DNA of 64,000 nucleotides from Himantopus leucocephalus (Eukaryota; Chordata; Aves; Charadriiformes; Recurvirostridae): the NCBI GenBank assembly GCA_003993805.1, contig RSEF01000006.1:23338961-23402960 (forward strand), read 5' to 3'. This document shows positions 54,492 to 64,000 of this stretch, piece by piece (the stretch's first letter is position 1; every line of letters starts with the position of its first letter). A model generated the notes under the pieces. That model worked only from the letters and a program-made list of their open reading frames with translations. It had not been told where the DNA came from and ran no database searches. A program made the translations under genes and the position numbers.

Positions 54492-54685
54492 CTTTGGAAG
54501 TTCCTTTGAACTGAGCCGATGCAGAGTGCAGAAATGAGCCACAGCATACTCTAACAGCGCTCCAAAGATGAAACTGAAGCAGATACCGAGGTACACATCA
54601 ATTGCCTTAATAAAGCAATTAGCATTTGGGAGTGAAGTCCTGGCTCCCATCATCAGTGTTGTCATAGTAAGGACTGTGGTAACAC
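54492..54685 (-). CDS. GABRP: GABA-A receptor pi-like subunit, TM2-TM3 exon
   Basis: This 194-bp exon is bounded by a CACAG acceptor and a G|GTATTT donor on the minus strand. It begins with two bases completing a Gly codon, and 64 codons follow. It encodes the end of the pore helix TM2 ([15 protein letters not shown], with the 6' Thr and 9' Leu of the anion pore) and the TM2-TM3 linker [15 protein letters not shown]3 follows ([22 protein letters not shown]), then the loop start [13 protein letters not shown]. The [17 protein letters not shown] stretch is what marks pi; alpha, beta, gamma, delta and rho differ clearly here. The subunit would form part of a plasma-membrane GABA-gated chloride channel. 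Epsilon, theta or a bird-specific relative fit less well. Confidence 0.9.
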
Positions 54686-55565
54686 CTGTGGAATGCAAAA
54701 ATCCATGTTCTGATAAAACGCAGACAGCAATGAGGGCCTCTCCTGCGAGGGCCCTGCTATGAGACAGTTTTTCCTGGCTCTGTGAACTCTTAGTAAGCCG
54801 CAGCATTTAACGTGTCATGTTTTGGAACGAAGACTTTCAAATGAACTTGTGATTCCGAAGTTAAATGCTTAAAAACACTCATGTAAAATGTTTGTAAAGC
54901 TGAGAAGACTGGAAGTTAAAATGAGAGAGATTTTGGTGTCATAGAATGTATATTTATGACTAACACACTATTATTGCAATGATATGCAAATGCTCCTTTT
55001 AAAACAGTCAGATACCATTTTGCTCAGTGCAGTTGCCCCCTGGCCTCATTTGATGTGAAATCTTTCTTTCTCTCTTCTCTATTCTGTAGGAGTCGTTTTC
55101 CCATCCCACCTGCAGTCTGATCAGAACTGATTTGCATTCTTTCCCTTTCAGAATATCCTTTATTTGAAATTAATTATATTTAATCTCTTATAATTCTCTT
55201 ATTATTCATGTGTTAATTAGTATGTATCATTAGACCGCACAAAAGCCTCACGGTTCTGTCTGTGCATGCCACGCGTTTGAATATGTTGAAATTACTTCCA
55301 AAATGACTGAGTTTTTTCCTTTGCTTTCAGCAGCCTCCCCTGCCTCCGAGTCTCCTGTAGCTCCCAAAGACGTTTTCTTAGTTAAAGAATAGCAAGGCTT
55401 TCAGGAGAAACTGCACGATGTACTGCAGATGGCAAACCAGAAAAGTAAGTCCATAAAACTCAGAAGTGTTTGCAGCTTTTGGAAATGGATGACATGTACG
55501 TGCAATAAAGTGCCTTAATGATCCAACTCTTCAGGTTTTTTTGTTTTGTTTTATCAGCTTCTCAC
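54686..55565 (-). other. Intron between the TM1 and TM2/TM3 exons
   Basis: An 880-bp intron with GTGAGA donor and CACAG acceptor. Nothing else convincing is inside. Confidence 0.8.
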
Positions 55566-55718
55566 CTATGCAGATTCTGGCTGGAACTGATGACTGGCTT
55601 ATCCAAAATGATACCCAGGAGAGCACAACCAGTAGGATAGATGGTACATACGTCTCTAGTATGAAATACAAGATGTTTCTCTTGAGTTCGAAGTGAAACA
55701 CTAGTTTCGGGTAACGTC
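55566..55718 (-). CDS. GABRP: GABA-A receptor pi-like subunit, pre-TM1/TM1 exon
   Basis: This 153-bp exon has a TTTCCACAG acceptor and an ATAG|GTGAGA donor on the minus strand. 153 bp is the usual length of the TM1 exon across the vertebrate GABA-A family. It enters with two bases of a split codon and leaves with one, and is open throughout (50 full codons). The product contains [14 protein letters not shown], the end of the ligand-binding domain, and then TM1 ([20 protein letters not shown]). VSFWIS follows, and then the SVPAR motif that opens the TM2 pore and marks anion selectivity. Joining to the next exon recreates [11 protein letters not shown] in frame. The residue after PAR is Ile, where human pi has Thr to my knowledge. 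No earlier coding exon of this subunit is visible in the window. Confidence 0.88.
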
Positions 55719-57074
55719 CTGTGGAAAGAGCAGGAAAAAAATGCTGTGAAGTTGCAATTCATAAAAATTTCTTTAAATTATCAACCTGTATTACTTGTGC
55801 TAATTACAATGCAGCGAAATCTTAACAAACAAGCTTGAAAAAAATTAAACACTGCACTGAAAAATTTTATCATGAAAACTCTAAATTGAACTGAAGGAAA
55901 AAATCAAAATATGTAACACCTTGTCACCATATCCAGAGTTTCCTTAAAGATGTCTTGAACTGGAAATTCACTGAGGATTAGTGAAGGAAAAAAAAAAAAT
56001 CCATGAATGCATGGAAAGGACATTTCATTATGTTACACAATGCAAGGGAATTTGAAATCATGTATGTATTTAGCTGTGGCTACTCGTAAGGATTACCACA
56101 ATGAGCTACTATATAAACTAGCATAGTAACAGTTGTAATTTTATGAACTTAGCATGGGTCCTTATCTTTAACTGCCTCAGATATCTGGTTTATTTTGCTC
56201 ATCTTTTCATTTACTGTTGCTCAAGATGCGGATCAAAGGTACCTTCTCTGATACTGCTGACCTGCCTCTTATATTCCACTTAAAAACAAGCAGTGCCGTT
56301 GCATCTTCACTGTTTTTTTCTTTACCTTAGTACATTACAGTGTTAGTGCTGCTGTGAGCAGTGTCACTGTTGTGGCACAAATGATTTCCTTCTAAATGAG
56401 TGATTTCCAGAAGATGAAAGTTTGGACCCACAGTCAAAGACAGAACTGGGTTTCACTGGGGAGCAGCGCACTGGTACGCAGAGCCTGAATTGGACATCGA
56501 GCTCACTAACTGAGCAAAATTTGGCTACGTTTGGGCAACACAAGTGCAGGATCTGAAATTCTTGCCAGTCCAGTGGATCAAAGTAAGGCAAAAGCTTGCT
56601 TCTTACTAACTTCAACGTGCAGAACAAACTTTTTATTCTGACTAAATGTTCAAAGTTCAGAATTAAGTGTTAAAGTATTTAAATTTTTTAAAACATTTTT
56701 GTAACGCAATTCCTGAACCAGAATATCAGTGACAGAGTAATGCTTGAATATACTGTGGTCAGATAGCTTTGCCTTCATCTATTTTAATCCAACAAATGAT
56801 GATCTCCAGGACCTGTGTTTCTTTCCAATGCTGAGAGCTGCGAGTCAGGACAGAACAGTGAATTCACTTTAGCAAGAAGAATGTACGCATAGACAGGCTA
56901 TTTGTGTATCCCTCAGGTGCGCTGTGAGATGTGGAGCCCAAAAAGAGTACTTTTAAAAGCTTGAAGTACAAGTAATGGATGCCAAGAAATGTCTTCTCGC
57001 TCCCAGGCTAGAAAATGGATGCTTACATTTCCATTTTAAAAAGTATTGTATAAATTGCATCCAGAGAACAATAA

Positions 57075-57290
57075 TGTTTCATAGAACTCTTAAAATAAGG
57101 AAGAATCACTAGATTACGTAGTCTGACCCTAATCACAAGTCATTACACTTCCCCAGTTATCCCTTGCTTTGGACTAAATCACTTTGATCGGAATAGAGTC
57201 CACCTTTCACACAGACACCTAGACTTAATGTGAGGATATCTAGACATGCAGCACCCCCCATTTCTCTCAGTAATCTGTTACAGTGATTAA
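57075..57290 (-). mobile_element. Old CR1-type LINE fragment
   Basis: 'tcatagaactct...actagattacgtagtctgacccta..cacaagtcattacacttccccagttatcccttgc' resembles the complement-strand 3' region of ancient amniote CR1. It lies upstream of the TM1 exon of the GABRP-like gene, presumably in an intron. Confidence 0.55.
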
Positions 57291-58892
57291 AATCATAAGA
57301 TTATCTGTTAAAAAGAATGCCTAATTTCTAATCTTAATCTGACTTCAGCTTTCTGCCGTGCTGACTCTGCCTTTTCACTAGTAGATTAAATGGTCCTTTG
57401 GTAGTCAGCTCTTTCTCCTCCTGAAGGTACAAATACAAAGAAGAACCCTAAGTACAGTGTAAGTTCAACATATTCAGTTCTTCAAGTTTGTGACTGATAC
57501 AAAAAAGGATACAGACAGTAGACTTTAACTCTCTCCACAAGGCAGGAGATACAAAGATGACTTATGCCTTTATCATCATTTTTATGTGAAAAGAGGAACA
57601 TTACATTAGTGTACCTCTATCAATACTGTGGTTTTTACCGATACAGTTGTTTCAGTAAAAGTCATTTTGCCCACCAAAATTGATTTTAAGTGTAAGCAGA
57701 TCAAAGTAAAGCACTCAAAAGTTAGGAAGTGCAAAACTTACAGTTGACTGTGCAACATTACTTCTGCTTCTGTCTGCACTCATCCTTGCACTAAATCAAG
57801 CACTATGGAAAAACACTCAGTCTGTACAATAAAAGACTACAGCATAAAGCATACTTAGGGAAAGAGAATTAGGGTTGTACAGGCAACTGTAAATCTGCAG
57901 CTTTCTAGTGTGCAAGAGCAAGCATTTAAAACCTTAATAAAAACCGTTAAGGATTTTATTAATTTTGCTTGCGATCTTCTAGGCTGCTAGTTAATTAGAA
58001 CTCAAAACAGGTAATTTTAAATAGAAAGACAAGATTTTCTCTGTAGTGTTTGTAGCCCAGATTGTGATTACTGTGCCACGGTTGCAGTTAGCACATAAAG
58101 GACGATGGCACAGCCACCGTGAGTGAGGGAAGGGTGTCAACCCAGAGCTTGTGTGAGAGTGCAGAGGGTGCAAACCATCAGTAGGAAACTGAATCCGCCG
58201 CAAAAGTCGTTTGTCTTGCATTTCTGTGCTGACCAAAGGGAAGGATGTGGTGCCATGAGCCCAGGAAAGGGGAGTGACGAGACCAGACTATGCTTCCTGC
58301 AGGGTACCACAGCCACTTGGGAGTTCCTGTGGTTCAGCCTTAGAGCTTGTCTTTAAGAAGGAAAATTCTGAAATAGCCAATAGGTAACAGCCATAGAGCA
58401 ATACCCTCTTCTCATTAGCGCCCTACAACTGTTTCTCCGTTCACCTTAGTATAAAAGCCAAGTGTGTACATAGGAAGTTAGTTCAAAATATCAAACTTGA
58501 AAGTCACATTTTGGCACTTTGCTGCAACTTCCAAGTGTAGACAGGCCCTTTGAATGTTCCTGTGTTCTTTCGTGGTATTTTTCCTGATGCCAGAGATTTC
58601 TGAAGCAATGTGAACAACAAAGAGAAATAGAGATGTAATAGCTTATAGCCAAGTGGCTTTTGGGGGAACAAAGAGAAGGCATTTCTCTAACCTTAAGGCT
58701 TTCTGCTTGCCAGAATCCAAAGATGTATCATGGACATGATAATAATAGTGTCAGCATTCTTCTAAAGAATTCAGAAGAGCTTTTATAATGGAAATTTTGA
58801 AGCAACCTATATATAGAATTCATATGAGCTTCTCCTGTAATAAACTGAAGGAAGAAGTAGTAGTCAAGAAAAAGTATTCAATGCACACTTAC

Positions 58893-58986
58893 CATGCTAA
58901 AGCGATGAGGAACGGGACAAAATGAAGATAGAGAAATATTACAGTCCTTTTTTCATCTACACTCCACATGTACCAAAAGTTATCAT
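58893..58986 (-). CDS. Exon-like segment with signal-peptide-like coding potential (unidentified)
   Basis: On the minus strand this 94-bp segment has a pyrimidine-rich TTTCTTTTTAAAG acceptor and a very strong donor, ATG|GTAAGT. One frame is open and reads DNFWYMWSVDEKRTV and then a hydrophobic run, IFLYLHFVPFLIALA. Read from its internal ATG (58967-58969), it looks like a signal peptide with charged n-region and hydrophobic h-region. It could be a first coding exon, a membrane-protein exon, or chance. Its phase fits the upstream exon-like segment at 59395-59451. I do not recognise the sequence. It lies 3.2 kb upstream of the TM1 exon on the same strand, but the receptor's ligand-binding exons are not found in between. 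Confidence 0.3.
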
Positions 58987-59394
58987 CTTTAAAAAGAAAC
59001 AGATTTGCTACTCCTGTTACCTGAGTTGCACATGAGATTGCAATGCTGTATCTCATTACCTTTGACTTGCACTTCTGAGGCTGTGGTGCCCTCAGTCAGA
59101 TCAAAAGTGAAACAGGTTCATGTAATCCTAGTCCTGGCTTTACTAGAGTTAACTCAAGTACAGCTCAAGTTAACTCCTCAAAACTGTCAAGTTTGCCCCT
59201 TGCTTGAGTCTTACTAGCAACAAAATACTTGCATTAAAATGAGAAGATGCTTTTTCTTCAAGTTCCTGGCCTATGCCGGGTGTCACCTCAGTGTGTGACT
59301 GCTTTGATTTAAATTTGATAATGTGATGGAAATAATCTCTGTGCAGAAAGCTAACTCTGCAGCAAAGGCATAGTATCAGCGCTTACCAAAATAT

Positions 59395-59451
59395 CGAATT
59401 ACTGTGTTAAACAGTTTCTCAGATGAATCTGAACCTAAATGACTGTCAGTA
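59395..59451 (-). CDS. Exon-like segment in phase with the one at 58893-58986 (unidentified)
   Basis: On the minus strand the donor TTTTG|GTAAGC ends this segment. The open frame before it contains MYTDSHLGSDSSEKLFNTVIRYF. It ends after one base of a codon; the segment at 58893-58986 supplies the other two (GAT, Asp), so the frame continues without a break. The upstream edge is uncertain: a weak ACTGACAG acceptor ends near 59440, and the frame stays open past it to a TAA near 59488. It may also be a 5' UTR exon. The protein is not recognised, and short open stretches of this size also occur by chance. Confidence 0.25.
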
Positions 59452-62324
59452 TACATACTCCAAACCCACCAGAAGGTAAGGTATTCTACTTAGGTAATCC
59501 CACAGCGAAAGAAGATTAAGCTGAGTTACTTGGCCTTTATAGAACTTACTAGAGTGCAGAAGTACAAAACTAGACAGTAGCTCTAGCTTGTAGATGAAGA
59601 ACAAATCTTGATAGCAGACTATAGTCCCCATAACTACTCTAATTCTCTCTACTGCTTAAAAAAAAAAGAAAAAAAATGTACCCTAGAAAATAGAAAAAGG
59701 TGAGAGAAATCAACTTTCAGTTGGCTCCAGCTGACTACTTTTGTTTCAGCATCATAAAAATTATACCAGCGTAGACTCTTTCCCAGTAGCTGACCAGGTG
59801 TAGGTCTAGGTCTAAGGCAGATCTTTCTGAAGGCAAAAAGCTGGTTTATTCCTCTTTATAACTTGCCTTTGAAGTTTGGCTTTTGGCTTCTAAAAACAAT
59901 ACTCTAATTTACAGCGCTGCCTGTCTGGCACTTCGTACAGATGTTGCCATAATAGCGATGATTTTATCAACACTCACTATTGCTGCACTGCCTGAGAAAT
60001 ACATATAAACCTACACAAACAGGCTTCCTTATCACCCTAGGTCATTCATTTCTTGATTATCCCATTTTTCTATGGCATCTGTTCATGGCTGATGGCAGAA
60101 CGCTGCATCTCTTCTCTTTCCTGCTGCCCTCTGACCAGCGGATGGTCACAGCAGAGGCGCCTGAAGGAAGGACGGATGCTCTACGAACGCCGTCAGCAGT
60201 TCCTACCTTCCACTCCAGTGTTATGGGATGGGAGCACCTTCCCCACAGTTACTTCCTGTGGACTTTTTGATGAACTCTACTCCAGTAAAAGACTGCTCCA
60301 CATCACTCTTTATGTAAGAGGCACTTTGGTATCCTGCACAGGGGTGTGCAGTCAGGCACAAAGAGCACATTCTTCTCTATCATGAAATATGTATGCTAAC
60401 CCCTTGGGTGCCAGCTAAAACGTGTGATGTACATCTCACACAAGCGCGTCAGTCTAACTCTACCAATGCATCATTTTTATCTCTTCTTGCACCTTTTAAG
60501 GGCACAGTACAGGAAAGATTTAAATAGAATTTTACAGCCTTAACTATGTGCTGAAAATGTAGTTTTCAGTATGGAATTTTTTATTGCTTGCTTAAAATGA
60601 ACGCGTGCATTAAGGAACAGGTAGTGTCCCAACCTTTACCCAACAAGTAAGTTGTGCAACTGAAACGCAATTCTCTGACTGATGTAGGATGCTAAGGGTG
60701 TCAATTATATACGGTTAATATATTATTACAGCTCCTTTGTCCCTCCCTCAGAAGACAATCTTCTGTTCTTCACACTCAAGATCTTATAAACTACTTCTTT
60801 TCCTATTTGTTCTTCAGAAGTGAACTAAAGGAAAGGAAAGATCAGGCCAGGCTTGTCAACACGTGTTTCATGTTCACAAAAATGCTTTACAAAATATGGG
60901 TTTGAAATTCAAATTTCCTAAGAACGAAACAAACCCTTTCACGTAGTATTTGTGTGGAGATACATTTATCCATTTAGCTTACCTGTAAAAAAAAAAAAAC
61001 TTACAAAAAAATTATGCCACAGAAAATTTTCCAAATGTTTATGTGTATTTCTGTCTATACTACAAAGAACGTCCCAGAACTTAACAAAAAAATGCCTCTT
61101 CTTAATATCCTTGATATTCATTCCATTCATTGCATTTCCATATGTTTTTATGTTACTGTAACTTTTTCCATGCATCTTCCAAAACTGTTTTCTTTCTAAA
61201 CTGTTCTACATTGCAGAAGCATCACAAAACCAACCCGTGATGGAAAACTTTTCAACATCAACTCAAGTGGAAAACCTTGCTTACAAAGAGTGAATATATG
61301 ATTCCGATATAGGTAAGTTGAACATAACACGGTAACAGATATGCATACGTAACTGCTTGAATTTTAGGTGAGGCTGACCAAAGACTCACTAATAAGATAA
61401 TACTGAATAGGGTTCTGAGACTGTTTGCAAGCCCTGTATGGCAAAGATGTTCTCAGAAATAACAACTGGAGAGCAATTACAGATTATAAAAGAACAGATA
61501 GAGGGAATGAGAGAAGTTACTCAGTGTACCATACCTCAAAAAAGAAGAAATGAAAATCCTAGAAAAGTTTGATTGTTAACTAAGAAATCTCCTGACCCTG
61601 GGGGAACTGCAGACAGGTCTTTACAACAGAGCAAGGTAATGCCTCTATTTCCAGAGAGAGAGAGTGGCTGATGAACACACGCTCTGCGTAGGAGCCTGTT
61701 ATATTTATACACTCTTATACACCCTTTACAGTTTATATACTTCTTGATTTTCAGATGACTAATTATAAACGAGAGCAGCTCATTACTGGCTCAGTCGCGA
61801 CCTCCCACCTGAGAAGCCAACAACATGGAGTGGCCAGAGGTCGGCAGGGTTTCAGCACTTCATAGCCAAACGAGGTCTGACGAGGCCTCTAGCCCAAGGA
61901 GGCTAAAGCAGGATTTGTGATAGACATCAAAATCCTGGCAGTGACTGCAGACATGGAACAGCAGGCAGCTCCCTTTGCAGTCTTTTTCAAGAGGGCAAAC
62001 GTCTTGTCTTTGTGCATCAAGGAGAGGAGACTGACTTTATGCTTCTGTCTCTTCTTTCCCTCTGTTCCGCCAGAATAATACCATTTGAATATGCCATTTT
62101 GCTGACTTCACGGTTTTCTAAGCGGGGGAAGCGCACTGAGAGTGCCTGACATAACTCTCCCTGCCTTCTGGGCTCAGGCTGACGACTCGGTGTTAGACTA
62201 GACCTGAGCGAGCTGAGCATCTTCATTCCTCCTGCTGCTGCTGAGGACTTGGCAGGAGCGCTGCAGGAGTGAGAGGAAAGACTTAAGGCAAGTTGCCGGC
62301 CAGAAGAAAGGCTATCAACAGCCA

Positions 62325-62425
62325 ATTAGCCTCAAATATTAAATGATGGTTTTGCTTCTTTCTCCAATTAAAAATGTTAATTGAGATTAATTAGCTACCG
62401 CTTGCTGTGAAAATAGAAGCATTTC
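62325..62425. promoter_or_regulatory. Homeodomain-motif cluster
   Basis: Within 100 bp lie gccaattagcc, tccaattaaaaatgttaattgag and attaattagctac: at least four ATTA/TAAT cores, two of them palindromic. It directly follows a GC-richer stretch (62125-62310). It may be an upstream regulatory element for the minus-strand gene. Confidence 0.3.
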
Positions 62426-62839
62426 TCAAGTGGGAACACATGGGGTCTGTCCTGTGCCCAGTACTGCTCAGTAATAAACATGATGAAATACCACGTGTCT
62501 TTTAAGAGAGGAGCGTTAGCACATTGGAGAACAGGGTTAGAGTTCAAAATTCTCAGCAACTATCAAAAACAGCCTGAGTGAAACAAGACACAATTCAACA
62601 AAAGCAGGTAAAGTCCTACACTCAGGTGGGACTTGCTAACACCCCAAACAGAGCACAGGGAATATGCAGCTACAGTACAATAAAGGAGGAGGAGTACTAG
62701 AAGGAATTGCAAGCTGAACAAGGTCAAAAACGCACAGTAATTTTCTGCAAAAAAGGCAAATATCAACCCAGAATGGATAAAGAGAAATAGAGTTCATGAA
62801 ATGCATTAAGTAAACCCTTCCCTCTATGGAGGATATCTG

Positions 62840-63290
62840 ATGGGAACAGGGTAGCCAGTTTTGGGTGCTGCACAACGGCAAAAATATGAGAAATTCTATG
62901 GGAGAACAATAGCAAAGACAGGAGATCTAGAAAACTATTTATATGAACTAAAAAGAGGGAAAGTGTTGGTCTGAGAAAAGATATATCTTTCATGAAACAG
63001 TGAAAGGGCTGCTGAGAAATAGCAGGAAATTTATCTTCCATATCCACATAATGGGTTTGAAATGCAGCAAGGGAGGTCAAGACTAGACATGAGGAAAACA
63101 TGCTTGTAATAATCACCAGGGAAAAAAAATCATCTAGGGAGGCTGTGAAGCAGACACTTTGGAGGTTTGTCTAACTCACTCCTAGAAACATCTGTCAGGA
63201 AGTAGGCTGTAGATATAGACGACCTTGCCTTGCAACATGAGAATAGATTAAATGAATTCTTAAAGTGTATTCCAGCCTTATTTCTATCAT
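62840..63290 (+). mobile_element. Old CR1-type LINE fragment, 3' half
   Basis: In order: 'gccagttttgggtgctgca', 'gaaatgcagcaagggaggtcaagactagacatgaggaaaa', 'atctagggaggctgtgaagcagacactttggaggttt', 'aacatctgtcaggaagtaggctgtagat', and an ending 'gtattccagccttatttctatcatta'. This follows the plan of the CR1 3' region (ORF2 end and UTR), much decayed. Similarity may extend left to about 62540. Confidence 0.65.
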
Positions 63291-64000
63291 TATTTACACA
63301 AAAAGCTGGACTGTAACAGTCGTTCATTGCTTTTATATTTTTCCAATAAGAAACGCAAGCTTTTTATATCACTATTTATTACTCTGAGAATGCAGGTGGT
63401 GTTGGCTAGAGAGCTAAAATAAAACCCCAACAGCCACTGATGCACATATGTTGTTTCGGGGTCCAAAAGTGTATCAGTGTACGCAGAATAAGGACTGTAG
63501 TTGAAAAACATGTAGGAAGCGGTTCTAGCAATTTATTTACCCATGTCCAAAATGAAATTGGTCCGTACCAAAACAAAATCAACACCAAACCCTAGCCAGC
63601 AGTCCAGCTAGCGTTATTTGAAGTCACTTACTATTATGTGATTACAATAATGTGAGTGCTATTATGCGATACATGCTGTTCTATAAACAAGATTAATCCA
63701 CAGTGTCCTTTTCTTAAATTTACTGAAGTTACTTAGGTGGGAATTTTGCTGACCACGTTTTAAATTTGGCTCTGTCAGTGGCTGTATGTGAACTTGGGCT
63801 TTGCACTGTTGAACAATATTTCACTCACGCAGCAGCTGTACTGTCTGTTCAAGTTCACAGAGTATCAAATCCTGATTGCTTTTTTTGCTGTGTTAAGAAA
63901 TACCACACACAGCTCTTCTCTCGTATCTTTAGCTTTAGCCTTGTGAATCATAACTGTTAGAAATAGCTGTTATTTATAATGTAACTGTTGTTTACAAAAT

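Larger units (their letters stand above)
55719..64000. other. Upstream intron or 5' flank of the GABRP-like gene; no ligand-binding exons found
   Basis: Reading the minus strand for the Cys-loop signature (YPMD and flanking Cys) and for the FLWVPDTY-type and pre-TM1 segments gave no hit. Contents recognised are two old CR1 pieces, two exon-like segments (58.9 and 59.4 kb), a GC-richer stretch at 62125-62310 and a homeodomain-motif cluster. Confidence 0.55.

Noticed and set aside
55331..55390. Plus-strand terminal-exon look-alike: strong TTTGCTTTCAG acceptor, then ASPASESPVAPKDVFLVKE and a stop
   Set aside because: Only 19 codons, antisense within a GABRP-like intron, with no upstream partner exon; likely chance.
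60966..60996. Minus-strand poly-T + ACAG|GTAAGC, which reads as both acceptor and donor
   Set aside because: The two sites overlap with no exon between them; simply a T-run beside a GTAAG word.
62017..62325. 102-codon minus-strand ORF with a Ser/Ala/Arg-rich translation
   Set aside because: It sits in a GC-richer stretch where stops are rare; composition is low-complexity and there is no domain or splice link.
1..64000. tRNA, rRNA, snoRNA and CRISPR arrays
   Set aside because: No cloverleaf with A/B boxes, rRNA core or regularly spaced repeats was seen; microRNA hairpins cannot be excluded without folding software.

Overview
The window looks like an AT-rich, gene-poor piece of a bird genome. 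The evidence is the repeat content. There are several 5'-truncated CR1 LINE copies, including typical bird 3' ends with the 'tctatgattct' tail or its complement, plus older, diverged CR1 pieces. There is also a solo LTR of the avian ERVL-like type ('tcctggtttcagctggg...ggttaaaccatgaca'). No mammalian SINEs are visible. Nothing bacterial is present: there are no operons, and most long ORFs are chance openings in non-coding DNA. Three single Ns, two of them beside homopolymers and one next to a poly-A tract, mark unresolved bases of an assembly.

The only gene recognised with confidence is on the minus strand at the right (about 48.2-55.7 kb). It is the 3' half of a GABA-A receptor subunit that most resembles the pi subunit (GABRP). 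Three exons join in phase: a 153-bp TM1 exon (55566-55718), a 194-bp TM2/TM3 exon (54492-54685), and a last exon with the intracellular loop, TM4 and stop (48570-48881). Splice sites and frame are intact. The pore has the PAR motif of anion-selective Cys-loop channels. The ligand-binding half, including the Cys loop, is not seen in the 8.3 kb upstream, so it lies beyond the right edge or is missing.

Other protein-like signals on the minus strand are tentative. Two small in-phase exon-like pieces at 59395-59451 and 58893-58986 together encode a signal-peptide-like hydrophobic stretch. A 100-codon ORF at 53492-53794 lies inside the last GABRP intron. Neither matches a family I know.

Layout: 1-48.2 kb is non-coding, with CR1 pieces (4.4, 19.8-20.5, 21.3, 23.1, 25.8-26.3 kb), one solo LTR (21.5-22.0 kb), short tandem duplications, simple repeats, and several stretches rich in homeodomain- and E-box-like words that read like conserved enhancers (notably 10.1-10.5 kb). 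From 48.2 to 55.7 kb is the GABRP-like 3' half, with a CpG-rich patch and a paired E-box palindrome in its last intron. From 55.7 to 64 kb is upstream intron or flank, with two old CR1 pieces (57.1 and 62.8-63.3 kb). In mammals GABRP lies between KCNIP1 and RANBP17; I found no exon of either here.
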